A DNA stretch of 64,000 nt, taken from Streptomyces sp. WAC05374 (GTDB lineage Bacteria > Actinomycetota > Actinomycetes > Streptomycetales > Streptomycetaceae). The notes under the pieces are model-generated. The model was not told the origin of the DNA, searched no databases, and saw nothing but the letters and a program-made list of their open reading frames with translations. The translations under genes and the position numbers were made by a program. The stretch spans positions 496,001 through 560,000 of the forward strand of contig NZ_SMNQ01000001.1 in assembly GCF_004353505.1 (NCBI RefSeq), written 5' to 3'. Numbering within the stretch: the stretch's first letter is position 1; every line of letters begins with the position of its first letter. Shown in pieces: positions 45,084 through 53,472 of the stretch.

Positions 45084-46403
45084 TCATGCGGCCGGCGGGG
45101 CGCCCGGCGGGGCTTTCGGCGGCGTGGGGGCCTCCCCCCGGCGGCGTACCCGGGCGGCGAGCAGGCCGCCGAGGGGCCCGGCGACCACGCCCCACAGCAG
45201 GGCGAGGCCGACCCCGGTCCACACGTGGGGCACCAGAGCGACGCGGCCGCCCAGGTCGTCGACCTCCATGATCCCGAGGATCGACAGGCCGAGCCGGGCG
45301 ACGACCCGGGTGACGGGCATGACGACGAGCATGGTGAGCGCGAAGGCGACGCCGAGGTGGAGGGCGTACTGCCACAGCCGGGTGCCGGCCGGTGAGCGGA
45401 CCGCCATGGCGAAGGCGGCGGCCAGCAGCAGGACGGCGGCGGCCGGGATGAGCCACCAGGCCCGCCCGTCGTGCTGGGCGAGGGCCGCCACGTCGAGCGT
45501 GGTGTCCTCGGAGCCGCGCAGCGCCGCGTCCAGGACCTGGGGCATCGGCAGGCCGAAGGGGCCCTCCACCCTGCCCTCCCAGGAGGCGCCGATGCCCAGG
45601 CCCAGGGCGAGCCAGACGACGTTGGGCAGGCCCAGCAGGATCACGGCGAACGTCTCGGCGGCGTGGCCCCGGGTCACCGCCACGACCAGACCGGCGACCA
45701 GGCCGATGACGACGTACGCGAGGAGCAGGAGCAGCATGGCGTGGGCGGCGGGGCGCACCGGTGCCTGGTAGCGCACCAGCCGTGCGGGGAGCGGTGCCCT
45801 GCGGGAGACCAGCAGGGCGATGAGCAGGACGCCGAGCAGCCAGATCAGGCCGAACAGGAGAGTGAGCCCGACGTCGGCCCGGAAGCCGACGGTGGGCGTC
45901 GCGTCCAGCAGGTCGCCGATGATGTCGACGGGTGAGCCGGGCGGCGCGATGGTGAAGGTGTGCCGGGCCAGGGCGGTGAGGGCGGCGAGCGCGGCCAGCC
46001 AGAGGACGGCCGTCCGGGCGACGCGGGCGAGGAGTTCGCCGGTGGAGGCGACCGCGCGGTGCCGCAGCGGCCGCAGGAAGCAGACGCCCGCGACGAGCGC
46101 TCCGGTGAGGGTCACCGACAGCGGCATCATGGTGAGTTCCGCGTTCGTTCCGGCGAATCCGCCGGCGCCGCCCGCGACGTCCACGTCACCGCCGGCGGCG
46201 ATGATCACGACGGCCGCGACGACATGTGGGAAGGCGCCGTCGGGGAGGTCGGTGGCGCCGGCCGCCCACAGGCCGAGGGCGGCCATGACGGCCATGGCGA
46301 CCAGCGGGGCGAGGACGGTGACGAGGGCGTCGCCCCAGTCGTGGACGGCGCCGCGCACCCCGCTCGGCGTCTGACTCTGTGTGCTGGGTCCGTGACGGCT
46401 CAC
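45084..46403 (-). CDS. Streptophobe-family multi-spanning membrane protein
   Basis: A 439-residue integral membrane protein with about ten hydrophobic segments (for example VTVLAPLVAMAVMAALGLW, LLFGLIWLLGVLLIALLV, AMLLLLLAYVVIGLVAGLVV). Loops include ARHTFTIAPPGSPVDIIGDL. Streptophobe proteins are actinobacterial, of unknown function, and are commonly found next to FHA/kinase genes. GTG 46403 is preferred because the upstream frame is arginine-rich non-coding-like sequence; the ribosome binding site is weak. It converges on the kinase gene with a 21-base gap and diverges from the DUF6777 gene. Confidence 0.85.
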   Translation of the reverse strand: MSRHGPSTQSQTPSGVRGAVHDWGDALVTVLAPLVAMAVMAALGLWAAGATDLPDGAFPHVVAAVVIIAAGGDVDVAGGAGGFAGTNAELTMMPLSVTLTGALVAGVCFLRPLRHRAVASTGELLARVARTAVLWLAALAALTALARHTFTIAPPGSPVDIIGDLLDATPTVGFRADVGLTLLFGLIWLLGVLLIALLVSRRAPLPARLVRYQAPVRPAAHAMLLLLLAYVVIGLVAGLVVAVTRGHAAETFAVILLGLPNVVWLALGLGIGASWEGRVEGPFGLPMPQVLDAALRGSEDTTLDVAALAQHDGRAWWLIPAAAVLLLAAAFAMAVRSPAGTRLWQYALHLGVAFALTMLVVMPVTRVVARLGLSILGIMEVDDLGGRVALVPHVWTGVGLALLWGVVAGPLGGLLAARVRRRGEAPTPPKAPPGAPPAA

Positions 46404-46538
46404 GGTGCCACGGTAAGCGCGCCGCCGCGGGCTCGCCTGCGGACGGTGGCGCGGTGTCACCGGGAGGGCGCGGTCCGTTTGCGGTCCGTGCCCCTGCCGA
46501 GCACACAATGGGCGCGGATACGGAAGAAAGGGAAAAAC

Positions 46539-47741
46539 GTGACTTCCCAACCGCCCTCCGATCGCCCCAGCGGTCCCCCTCCGGGACCCATCTCGGGCCA
46601 CTCCACGCACCCTCAGGGTGGTCCCCCGACGCGCCCGGGAGGCGAGGTTCCGAGCGGTGCGGGCGGGCCGGGCGAGCCCGGTGGCCCCGGGGGCACGGGC
46701 GGCGGGGGCGGCGGCGCGAGTGGCGCGGGCGGCGGGGGCGGCGGCGGAGGCCGCCCGTGGTGGCGGTCCGTTCCGCGCATCGCCATCGCCACCGCGGCGG
46801 TCGTCCTGGCGGTGGTGCTGGCCGTCGTCCTGACCCGCCCCAGCGGCGACAAGGACGGCGGCGGCGGAGGCGGAGGCGGCACGATCTCCCTCCAGAACGC
46901 CTCGGCCACCGGCCCCGACCCTTTCACCGATTCCACGGCGAACGACCCGGCCGACTCGCCGTCCCCCTCCGTGCAGGTGCCCACGACCGCCCCGGCGCCG
47001 GGCGACAACGCGGTCCGGCAGTACGACGGTTCGCAGCGCGGGCTGTACGGCGGCACCAAGAACGTGGCCAGTTGCGACGTCGAGCGCCAGATCGAGTACC
47101 TGTCGGCGCAGCCGGCCAAGAACCGGGCCTTCGCCTCGGCGCTGCGCATCCAGCCGTCCACCGTGCCGGACTACCTCCGGTCGCTGACCCCGCTGCGGCT
47201 GCGCGCCGACACCTGGGTCACCAACCACAGCTACCGGGACGGCGCCCCGCGCGCCTACCAGGCGGTCCTCCAGGCCGGCACCGCCGTGCTCGTCGACGAC
47301 CGCGGGGTGCCGCGCGTGCGGTGCGCCTGCGGCAACCCGCTGGGCGAACCGGTCATCACGAAGACCGCCCCGCGCCCCGTCGGCACTCCGTGGCCCGGCT
47401 ACAGCATGGAGAGCACGGTCGTCGTGAAACCGGCGGCCAAGCCCGTCGAGGAGTTCGTCATCGTCGACACCGGCACCGGCGAATGGGTGAAGCGCCAGCC
47501 GGGGGACTCCAACGCCGACCGCGACCGGGAGACCCGGCCGCCGACGACCAGCCCCACCGCCACCGCGACGTCCCCCACCCCGTCCTCTCCCGCGCCCGAG
47601 CCGCCGTCGTCGCCGGGTCCGGAGACCCCCGAGTCACCGGTGAGCCCCCGGACGGAGGACACCACGACGCCCCCCGAGCCGCCCCCGGGTGAGACGACCA
47701 CGGAGCAGTCGCCGGGCGACGTCTCACCGGCCTCCCCGTAG
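46539..47741 (+). CDS. DUF6777 membrane-anchored protein
   Basis: A 400-residue protein. A Pro/Gly-rich cytoplasmic tail of about 80 residues precedes one membrane segment (IAIATAAVVLAVVLAVVL, about 87-105). The extracytoplasmic part holds a DUF6777 domain (about 160-320). It includes YGGTKNVASCDVERQIEYL, TWVTNHSYRDG and VPRVRCACGNPLGEP, with three Cys that could form disulfides. A Pro/Thr/Ser-rich tail follows. The architecture suits a cell-wall sensor or a partner of the exporter. GTG 46539 follows AGAAAGGG. Function is unknown. Confidence 0.87.
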   Translation: MTSQPPSDRPSGPPPGPISGHSTHPQGGPPTRPGGEVPSGAGGPGEPGGPGGTGGGGGGASGAGGGGGGGGRPWWRSVPRIAIATAAVVLAVVLAVVLTRPSGDKDGGGGGGGGTISLQNASATGPDPFTDSTANDPADSPSPSVQVPTTAPAPGDNAVRQYDGSQRGLYGGTKNVASCDVERQIEYLSAQPAKNRAFASALRIQPSTVPDYLRSLTPLRLRADTWVTNHSYRDGAPRAYQAVLQAGTAVLVDDRGVPRVRCACGNPLGEPVITKTAPRPVGTPWPGYSMESTVVVKPAAKPVEEFVIVDTGTGEWVKRQPGDSNADRDRETRPPTTSPTATATSPTPSSPAPEPPSSPGPETPESPVSPRTEDTTTPPEPPPGETTTEQSPGDVSPASP

Positions 47742-47745
47742 GACC

Positions 47746-47763
47746 CCCGCGCGCCCGTGCGGG
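47746..47763. terminator. Short hairpin between convergent genes
   Basis: Arms CCCGC (47746-47750) and GCGGG (47759-47763) with an eight-base loop lie just past the DUF6777 stop, facing the anti-sigma gene. It is a weak candidate for a shared terminator. Confidence 0.3.
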
Positions 47764-47817
47764 ACGCCGGGCCCCGTCCGAGGCGTCAACGGCCGGGGCC
47801 GGTGCGGAGGCCGGGCT

Positions 47818-48747
47818 TCAGGCCCGCAGCCGGAAACGGCACTGGATGGTGGTGCCGTCGGCGGTGGTGTGGACGCGCACGAGATCGGCGAGATAGTTGA
47901 CCAGCAGCAGCCCCCGCCCGCCGAGCTGGCCCGGGGTGGCGGGACGGCGGCCGGCCAGGGGATCGGTCAGCCTGCCGTGGTCCCGCACCTCGCACACCAG
48001 ATGCCCGGCCTCGGCCCACACCCGCAGCGTTCCGCTGCCGCCGCCGTGGAGGACGCTGTTGGTGGTCAGCTCGGAGACGGCGAGGGCCACGTCGTCGCGG
48101 CGGTCCGCGGGCAGCCCGAGCACGTCCGCGTGGTCGAGAGCGAAGCCGCGCGCGTCGGGCAGCAGGTCGGCGTCGTAGGCCAGCGCGCGGGCGCCGGGCG
48201 GGGCCGGCAGGGGCAGGTTGTAGCCGGTCACGACACGGTCGGGCGCGTAGGCGTCGCTGACGCGTTCGACGCCGTCCTCGATGAGCACCGGATGGGTGAC
48301 GCGGGCGTCGGCCAGCGCCACCGGGTCCAGCCCCGAGGTGTCGTACGGGCACAGGATGGTGGCCGCGCGGCCGGTGAAGGCGTGGTTGATCAGCGCCTCG
48401 TGCTGGGCGCAGGCCGGGTACTCGTCCGCCGAGCGCCCCCGCCAGATGGGTTCGCCGATGATCCGGACGCGGCGGCCGGGGTGGGCGTCGGCGAAGCCGC
48501 GCAGCACGCGCGGGATGATCCGCCCGGGGTTGCGCCCCGCCTGCTCCATGTCCAGCAGCCGCACGCGCTCCGCGTCCTCGCCCAGCGCCTTGCGCAGCAG
48601 GGCGAGGTTGTCGCCGGGGACGGCCACCGCGACCGGCTCTCCGGCGGCGAGGCCCGCGCGGACGAAGGGCACGGTTCCCGCCAGGTACCCGGCCTCGTCC
48701 GCGTAGAACAGGGCTGGGTGCGTGAACGGATCGGCCGTCGGCCTCAT
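47818..48747 (-). CDS. MEDS-HATPase anti-sigma regulatory protein
   Basis: A 309-residue cytoplasmic protein. The N-terminal MEDS domain (about 5-175) shows HPALFYADEAGYLAGTVPF, GEPIWRGRSADEYPACAQH and CPYDTSGLD. The C-terminal RsbW-like HATPase domain (about 190-309) has the N-box ELTTNSVLHGG and the G-boxes VRDHGRL and GGRGLLLVNYL. Such proteins bind or phosphorylate sigma-factor regulators in response to small ligands. ATG 48747 follows GAGGTGA. It lies five bases downstream of the STAS gene, forming the usual antagonist/anti-sigma pair. Confidence 0.93.
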   Translation of the reverse strand: MRPTADPFTHPALFYADEAGYLAGTVPFVRAGLAAGEPVAVAVPGDNLALLRKALGEDAERVRLLDMEQAGRNPGRIIPRVLRGFADAHPGRRVRIIGEPIWRGRSADEYPACAQHEALINHAFTGRAATILCPYDTSGLDPVALADARVTHPVLIEDGVERVSDAYAPDRVVTGYNLPLPAPPGARALAYDADLLPDARGFALDHADVLGLPADRRDDVALAVSELTTNSVLHGGGSGTLRVWAEAGHLVCEVRDHGRLTDPLAGRRPATPGQLGGRGLLLVNYLADLVRVHTTADGTTIQCRFRLRA

Positions 48748-48752
48748 GTCGT

Positions 48753-49106
48753 TCACCTCACCACCTCGATCGCCACCAGATCCGGCCAGAACAGGTCCAG
48801 CACACGACTCAGTGTGGCGGGTGGGTGATGGACCACGATCCGCCGCCCCTCGGGCAGGCGCTGCGCCGTGCCGGCGAGCGACGTCGCGCCCGCCACGTCG
48901 ACGAAGGTGACTCCCGACAGGTCCATGTGCACGTCCCCCTCGCGCCGGAGCAGACCGGCCAGAATCCGCTCCCACTCCGTGAGCGTGTCCAGGTAGACCT
49001 GACCCGACACGCGGACGTGGCCCTCCTGTTCGCACTCGCCGGCCAGCAGGAGCCGGCGGCGAGGCCGTCCGGGCACGGCTGCGTCCTCGGTGTGCGGCAC
49101 CGCCAC
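48753..49106 (-). CDS. STAS-domain anti-sigma antagonist without the usual phospho-serine
   Basis: A 117-residue STAS-domain protein. The core shows GQVYLDTLTEWERIL and DLSGVTFVDVAGATSLAG. In classical antagonists the phosphorylated Ser lies in a DSSG-type motif. Here the equivalent position reads DVAG, so regulation by phosphorylation is unlikely unless the nearby Thr/Ser serve. A basic RPRRR patch precedes the domain. GTG 49106 follows GGAGGGG. Operon with the MEDS-HATPase gene. Confidence 0.9.
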   Translation of the reverse strand: MAVPHTEDAAVPGRPRRRLLLAGECEQEGHVRVSGQVYLDTLTEWERILAGLLRREGDVHMDLSGVTFVDVAGATSLAGTAQRLPEGRRIVVHHPPATLSRVLDLFWPDLVAIEVVR

Positions 49107-49246
49107 GACCCCTCCGTCGATTCCCGTCCGGGTCCCCGACGGTACCTCCCCCGCCGCGCACGACGAAGCCGGTCCGGCCCGGACACCGGGCCACGCGCGC
49201 GCGTGGCCGACCCTTTTGCCCTGTCTGTGCGCTTTAGCCTGACGGC

Positions 49247-50329
49247 ATGGCCGATACGCATGATGCCGCCGGGGAGCGTGGCCCCCACGGCGCCCACGGG
49301 CGCCCTCCGACGCGGGCCGACACCTGGGCGGCGTTCAGGCGGTCGCCCTTCCTCCCGGCCACCGTGCTGGTGCTGATCCTGGCAGCGGCGGCGGCGCTGT
49401 TCGCCGGGTCGTACACGTACACCATGGCCAATCCGACGCCGCGTCACATCCCGACGGCCGTGGTCGGCGCCACGGACACGGCCGAGGGCCGGCGGTTCAC
49501 CGACGGCATGGAGCGGGCGCTCGACGCCTCGCTGGAGCTGCGCCGGTACGGCACGGGGGCGGCGGCGCGCCGTGCGGTGGAGGAGCAGGAGGTCTTCGCG
49601 GTGCTCACCGCCCGGCCGGGCGGGGGCGTCGCCCTGGACGTGGTCGGAGCGGCGGGGGCCTCCGTGGCACAGCTCCTGGCCGAGGCGGCAATCCGTGTGG
49701 GGCGGGCGACGGGGGTGCCGGTCGCGGTGCGGGACGTCCAGCCGTTGCAGAAGGGCGACCCGCGGGGGCTCGCGCTGTTCTACATCTCGCTCGCCGCCGT
49801 GATCATCGGCTTCGTCGGGGCGATCCAGCTCAGCGTGCACGCCCGTGGGCTGGACCCGGCCGAGCGGATCGCGTTCACGGCGGGGTACGCGCTGCTCGGC
49901 GGCTTCGCCATCGCCGCGACGGTCGACTGGCTGCTGGGCGCGGTCGACCTGCCGTTCGGGGAGTCGTGGCTGATCCTGGCGCTGACGATGTTCACGTCCG
50001 GCATGGTCTTCACCATGTTCAACACCCTGATGGGGCGGTGGGCGATGCTGCCGACCTGGGGCCTGATGGTGCTGCTGGGCAACCCGTCGTCGGGCGGTGC
50101 GGTCTCCTGGCCCCTGCTGCCGTCCGCGCTCGGCCACCTCGGGCGCTGGCTGCCTCCGGGCGCCTCGGTGAACGCCCAGCACACGGCCGTCTACTTCGGC
50201 GGCCACCAGCACGTGTCCCCGTTCGCGGTGCTGGGCGCGTGGGCCCTGGTGTCCTGCGGCGTCTTCTGGTTCTGGCGCCACCGCCACCCGGGCGGCCGTG
50301 ACCGGGCCCCCGCCCACGCCGCGGCCTAA
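49247..50329 (+). CDS. YhgE/Pip-like ABC-2 family membrane protein
   Basis: A 360-residue protein with one N-terminal membrane segment (about 35-55, LPATVLVLILAAAAALFAG). An exported domain of about 120 residues follows (PRHIPTAVVGATDTAEG, EVFAVLTARPGGGVAL). Five C-terminal segments lie at about 178-345, including LALFYISLAAVIIGFVGAI and LILALTMFTSGMVFTMF. This is the layout of the phage-infection-protein/ABC-2 permease group. No ATPase gene is adjacent. ATG 49247 lacks a strong ribosome binding site. The gene is 40 bases before the next gene. Confidence 0.82.
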   Translation: MADTHDAAGERGPHGAHGRPPTRADTWAAFRRSPFLPATVLVLILAAAAALFAGSYTYTMANPTPRHIPTAVVGATDTAEGRRFTDGMERALDASLELRRYGTGAAARRAVEEQEVFAVLTARPGGGVALDVVGAAGASVAQLLAEAAIRVGRATGVPVAVRDVQPLQKGDPRGLALFYISLAAVIIGFVGAIQLSVHARGLDPAERIAFTAGYALLGGFAIAATVDWLLGAVDLPFGESWLILALTMFTSGMVFTMFNTLMGRWAMLPTWGLMVLLGNPSSGGAVSWPLLPSALGHLGRWLPPGASVNAQHTAVYFGGHQHVSPFAVLGAWALVSCGVFWFWRHRHPGGRDRAPAHAAA

Positions 50330-50369
50330 ACTGACAGTGACCGTCTCTTCATGGGGGGCGGGAGGAACC

Positions 50370-51257
50370 ATGGGCGCCAGGATGATCTACGTCCACGGCA
50401 GCGGCAACAAGGTCCGTCCGGAGCTCCTGAGGTCCCTGTGGGACCGCGCCCTGTTCGGCGAGGACCTCGGCGACGCCTCCCTGATGGCCTACTGGGCGTC
50501 CGTACGGCACACCTCGCCGCTGCCCGACACGGCGCCCGACCCCCTGGACGGCGGTCCGGAGGGCGCCCGGGGCGCCGAGGAGGAGATGCCGGCGCCCGTA
50601 CGGGACGAGCCGCCCGAGGAGTTCGTCGCGCGCACCCTGGGCGAGGCGTGGTTCGAGTCGGCCACCCCCGCGCCGGAGGGCCCGTGGACCGGGGAGCCGG
50701 GCGACCCGCTCGGCGGCTGGCTGCGGGACATGACGTACCTGGCCGACACGATGGCCGAGTCGGCGGCCGCCCGCCGGGCCGTGCTGAGGACCCTGGTCAG
50801 GGACACCTTCAAGGACGCCCACGCCTACTTCTTCGGCGGGGCCCGGGACGCCGTGCGCGGCGTCCTGGCCGCGGAGCTGGAGAAGGCGGGTGACACCCCG
50901 CCGGTCGTCGTCGGCCACGGCCTGGGCTCCGTCGTCGCGTACGAGGTGCTCGCGGAGTCGGAGCGGGAGGCCGGGCTCCTGGTGACGCTCGGCTCCCCGC
51001 TGGCCGTGGCGGAGGTCCAGGGCCACCTGGCCGCGGCGCCCGCGGTGCCGCCGGGCGTCCACGCCTGGCTCAACGCCTCGGACCCGAGGGACCTGGTGGC
51101 CCTGGACCACACCCTGCGCCCGGAGTACGCCCCGGCGGACCGCGTCACCGACGTGCTGGTGAGCAACGACAGCGCCAACCACCACGGCGTCGCCGCCTAC
51201 CTGGGCGACGCGCGGGTACGGGAGGCCTGCCGGGAGGCGCTGGGGCGCCGCGGGTAG
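50370..51257 (+). CDS. Alpha/beta-hydrolase-like protein lacking the nucleophile serine
   Basis: A 295-residue cytoplasmic protein. It begins with a beta-strand and oxyanion-like turn (MIYVHGSGNKV) and has the nucleophile-elbow segment VVVGHGLGSVVAYEVL near 195, followed by TLGSPLAV, WLNASDPRDLVAL and SNDSANHHGVAAYL. These match a lipase or esterase fold, but the elbow reads G-H-G-L-G where active enzymes have G-H-S-L-G. The Asp and His positions are still present. It may therefore be non-catalytic or binding. ATG 50370 follows GGAGGAAC. Possibly co-transcribed with the upstream membrane protein. Confidence 0.8.
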   Translation: MGARMIYVHGSGNKVRPELLRSLWDRALFGEDLGDASLMAYWASVRHTSPLPDTAPDPLDGGPEGARGAEEEMPAPVRDEPPEEFVARTLGEAWFESATPAPEGPWTGEPGDPLGGWLRDMTYLADTMAESAAARRAVLRTLVRDTFKDAHAYFFGGARDAVRGVLAAELEKAGDTPPVVVGHGLGSVVAYEVLAESEREAGLLVTLGSPLAVAEVQGHLAAAPAVPPGVHAWLNASDPRDLVALDHTLRPEYAPADRVTDVLVSNDSANHHGVAAYLGDARVREACREALGRRG

Positions 51258-51273
51258 GTGCCCCGCTCCGGGG

Positions 51274-51918
51274 TCAGTCCGTGCCGAGCAGCTCCTTCAT
51301 CCGCGTGATCTCGGCGGACTGGGAGGCGATGATGGCGGCCGCCATCTCCTCGGCGGGCCCGTGGGAGCCCTTCGCCTGCTCGGTCCGGGCCATGGCGACC
51401 GCGCCCTCGTGGTGCTTGATCATGAGCTTCAGGAACGCGGTGTCGAAGGCCTTGCCGGAGGACTTCTCGAGCTGGTCCATCTCCTGCGGGGTCATCATCC
51501 CCGCCATGCCGTCGCCGTGTCCGGAGTGGCCTGCGGAGGCGTCCTCGCCGGGCACCTGCTCGCCCCAGGAGGTGAGCCAGCCGGACAGGGTCCGGATCTC
51601 GGGGTCCTGGGCCTTCTTGATGGCGGCGGCCAGCTCCTTGACCTCCGTGGCGGATGCCCGGTCCGCCGCCATGTCCGCCATGTCGACGGCCTGGCGGTGG
51701 TGCGGGATCATCCCCTGGGCGAAGGCCACGTCGGCGGCGTTGTGGCCGCCCCGCTCGGCCGGGGCGGAGGCGGACGGGGAGGCGGCGCGCGCGCTGCCGT
51801 GGCCGGTGTGGGAGGGGTCCCCTCCGTCGCCGCCGCAGGCGGCGAGGACGAGAGCGGCGGCGGTGACGGCGGCCGAGGCGACGGCCGCGCGGGTGCGGGA
51901 GAGACGTCGTGCGGTCAT
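51274..51918 (-). CDS. DUF305 lipoprotein
   Basis: A 214-residue lipoprotein with lipobox LAAC (Cys29) after a twin-arginine-like start. The DUF305 ferritin-like four-helix domain has two signature helices, AFAQGMIPHHRQAVDMADMA and FLKLMIKHHEGAVAMA. Their His and Met residues suggest metal (often copper) binding. A His/Gly/Met-rich loop lies between them. ATG 51918 follows GGAGTCGC. A strong hairpin separates it from the DUF6153 gene upstream on the same strand. Confidence 0.94.
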   Translation of the reverse strand: MTARRLSRTRAAVASAAVTAAALVLAACGGDGGDPSHTGHGSARAASPSASAPAERGGHNAADVAFAQGMIPHHRQAVDMADMAADRASATEVKELAAAIKKAQDPEIRTLSGWLTSWGEQVPGEDASAGHSGHGDGMAGMMTPQEMDQLEKSSGKAFDTAFLKLMIKHHEGAVAMARTEQAKGSHGPAEEMAAAIIASQSAEITRMKELLGTD

Positions 51919-51971
51919 GGGTGGTGCGACTCCTTGCGCGTGCGTGTGCATGGGGGAACGGCTCCGGGCGC

Positions 51972-52008
51972 GGCGCCGGTCCTCGCGGAGGCCGGAGGAC
52001 GGTGCGCC
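51972..52008 (-). terminator. Hairpin between DUF6153 and DUF305 genes
   Basis: Outer arms GGCGC (51972-51976) and GCGCC (52004-52008) and inner arms GTCCTC (51979-51984) and GAGGAC (51995-52000) enclose a ten-base loop. It lies just after the DUF6153 stop and about 55 bases before the DUF305 start. It may end the first transcript or attenuate the second. Confidence 0.5.
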
Positions 52009-52022
52009 GCGCGGGGTGCCCC

Positions 52023-52421
52023 CTATATGCGAAGGAGTTGCAGCTCGGCCAGGTCGGGCGGAGCGCGGCCGGTCGCCCGTGCCCCGGCGGGGTCGGCGAG
52101 GTGCCCGGCGCCGGCCGCCGGGGAGACGGCGCCGGCGAGCAGCGGTGGCCGGCCCGGCGCGGTGGAGACGCCGCCGGCCGCGCACGTGGAGTCCGCGTGC
52201 TCGGCGTGGCCCGCCCCGTCACGGCCCTCTTCCGCGTGGTCGCAGGCGTCACCGTCCACGTGGGCGGCGGGCCGCGCGTGGGCGTGGGCGGAGGCGGCCG
52301 GGGCGGTGGTGCCGGGGGCCAGCCCGTGCATGGCGAGGACTCCGGCGAGCACGGCCAGGATCAGCAGCACCCCGCGGTACGCCGGGGGGCGTACGCGGCA
52401 TCGGCGCTGATCGGGGCTCAT
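52023..52421 (-). CDS. DUF6153 small exported histidine-rich protein
   Basis: A 132-residue protein. A signal-anchor segment (about 14-38, GVLLILAVLAGVLAMHGLAPG) precedes a His/Asp/Cys-rich part (HAHARPAAH, DACDHAEE, HAEHADSTC). The C-terminus ends in the family motif PPDLAELQLLRI. The metal-ligand-rich composition and the neighbouring DUF305 gene suggest metal handling at the cell surface, but no function is known. ATG 52421 follows GATGAGG. Confidence 0.85.
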   Translation of the reverse strand: MSPDQRRCRVRPPAYRGVLLILAVLAGVLAMHGLAPGTTAPAASAHAHARPAAHVDGDACDHAEEGRDGAGHAEHADSTCAAGGVSTAPGRPPLLAGAVSPAAGAGHLADPAGARATGRAPPDLAELQLLRI

Positions 52422-52649
52422 GGCCTCATCGTAGAGGCACACCCCGCGGACAAGCCGGGGCCCCCGGACGATCCGACGCGTCCGGGGGCCCGGCCCAGCA
52501 GCCCCAGTGGGCGGGGCGCTTGGAGTTAACGGGACCGAATCTGCCAGGCGGACCCGCCGCGCCCCGGCAGCCACGGCGCGGACGCGGTACGGCATCACCC
52601 GTCCGGCCCGCCGCCCCACCCGTTCGGCCGGGCGCGGCGCGGACACTCG

Positions 52650-52844
52650 TGGCGCCGGAGCCCGGGACGGAGGCAGGGCGGCCGCGGTGGTGAGGGCGTC
52701 GACGAGCAGGCGTCGAAGCGGCACCTGTACGAGCCGGCCGGGAAGCTGGACATCCCGGGGCGGTCCCGGATGCCGAAGCCGGAACCGCTGGAGGCCATCC
52801 GCAGGGCCAACTGGTCCGGTACGCGGGAGGCGCGGTCGTCCTGA
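52650..52844 (+). pseudogene. Remnant of a Rho N-terminal/SAP-like domain gene
   Basis: In one frame the DNA reads EGVDEQASKRHLYEPAGKLD, then IPGRSRMPKPEPLEAIRRAN and a TGA at 52842. This matches the SAP-like motif (LYE.A..LDIPGRS.M.K.EL..A.RRAN) of ChaB/Rho-N proteins. Pro replaces expected charged residues, and no start codon with a ribosome binding site exists upstream. I read it as a decayed 3' end of such a gene. Confidence 0.55.
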
Positions 52845-52862
52845 GCGACGCGTACGGACGCG

Positions 52863-52939
52863 GGCCGGCGGGACCGGGCGCGGAAGACGGATCGCGTCAC
52901 GCCGCGCTCACCCAGGCCGGCGGGACCGGGCGCGGAAGA
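52863..52939. repeat. Direct repeat of 25 bases
   Basis: GGCCGGCGGGACCGGGCGCG followed by GAAGA occurs at 52863-52887 and 52915-52939, 52 bases apart, in non-coding DNA. Confidence 0.8.
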
Positions 52940-53035
52940 GGACGCGCGTACAGCCGTCGGCGGGGCGCAAGAGGTGACACGCGCGACGGGGCGCGGCCGG
53001 GCCGGCCGCGCCCCGTCCTTCGGCGCGTCTGCACG

Positions 53036-53311
53036 TCACATGGCCAGGTGCGCCGGGACGTGCGTCACCTCCTCGATCTCGCCCCCCGCCTTCTTCATCA
53101 GATTTCGGGAGAGTTCGTTCAGACAGCGGGCGGCGGCGATCTCCTCGCCGACGCGCTGCTGTTCCCGGTCGTCAGGGTGCCGCTTGGCGTGGCCGTGGGC
53201 ACGCATCTCGGTGCCGTCCGGGAGCCGGACCATGCAGGCCGCCCGGGTCTTGCCCGCGACCTCGTCCTCGGTGAACTCGACGTCCACGTGCCAGCCGACG
53301 ATCGTCTTCAT
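53036..53311 (-). CDS. DUF1876 small protein
   Basis: A 91-residue cytoplasmic protein of the DUF1876 family: MKTIVGWHVDVEFTEDE, CMVRLPDGTEMRAHGHAKRH, AAARCLNELSRNLM and IEEVTHVPAHL. The alpha/beta pattern resembles a dsRBD-like fold. Members are often induced by osmotic or general stress, and function is unknown. ATG 53311 follows AGGAGG at ideal spacing; a start four codons earlier would overlap that site. Confidence 0.93.
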   Translation of the reverse strand: MKTIVGWHVDVEFTEDEVAGKTRAACMVRLPDGTEMRAHGHAKRHPDDREQQRVGEEIAAARCLNELSRNLMKKAGGEIEEVTHVPAHLAM

Positions 53312-53472
53312 GCCACACACCTCCTGGTCACTCCGTCACCTCTCCAGCGTGCACCCGCGGCCCGCCGTGCGCCCATTCGGGCGACAGGCCGTTCGGTGGT
53401 GTGCTGAACGGGGTGCACGGGTGCTCCGTACTCATGCGGTGAAACGTCTCTGCGGCAACGACAGGAGCGGCG

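Larger units (their letters stand above)
52422..53035. other. 614-base gap holding a gene remnant and a direct repeat
   Basis: No intact gene is supported. The reading frames through 52507-52977 are arginine-rich and lack ribosome binding sites. A remnant of a Rho-N/SAP-like domain lies at 52650-52844 and a 25-base direct repeat at 52863-52939. The first 85 bases probably contain the DUF6153 promoter. Confidence 0.55.

Noticed and set aside
46404..47228. N-terminal extension of the streptophobe frame
   Set aside because: Arg/Ala-rich, overlaps the divergent DUF6777 gene, and homology begins near the GTG at 46403.
52507..52977. 156-codon plus-strand gene
   Set aside because: Arg/Gly-rich, no ribosome binding site, and the plausible protein motif in this region lies in a different frame.
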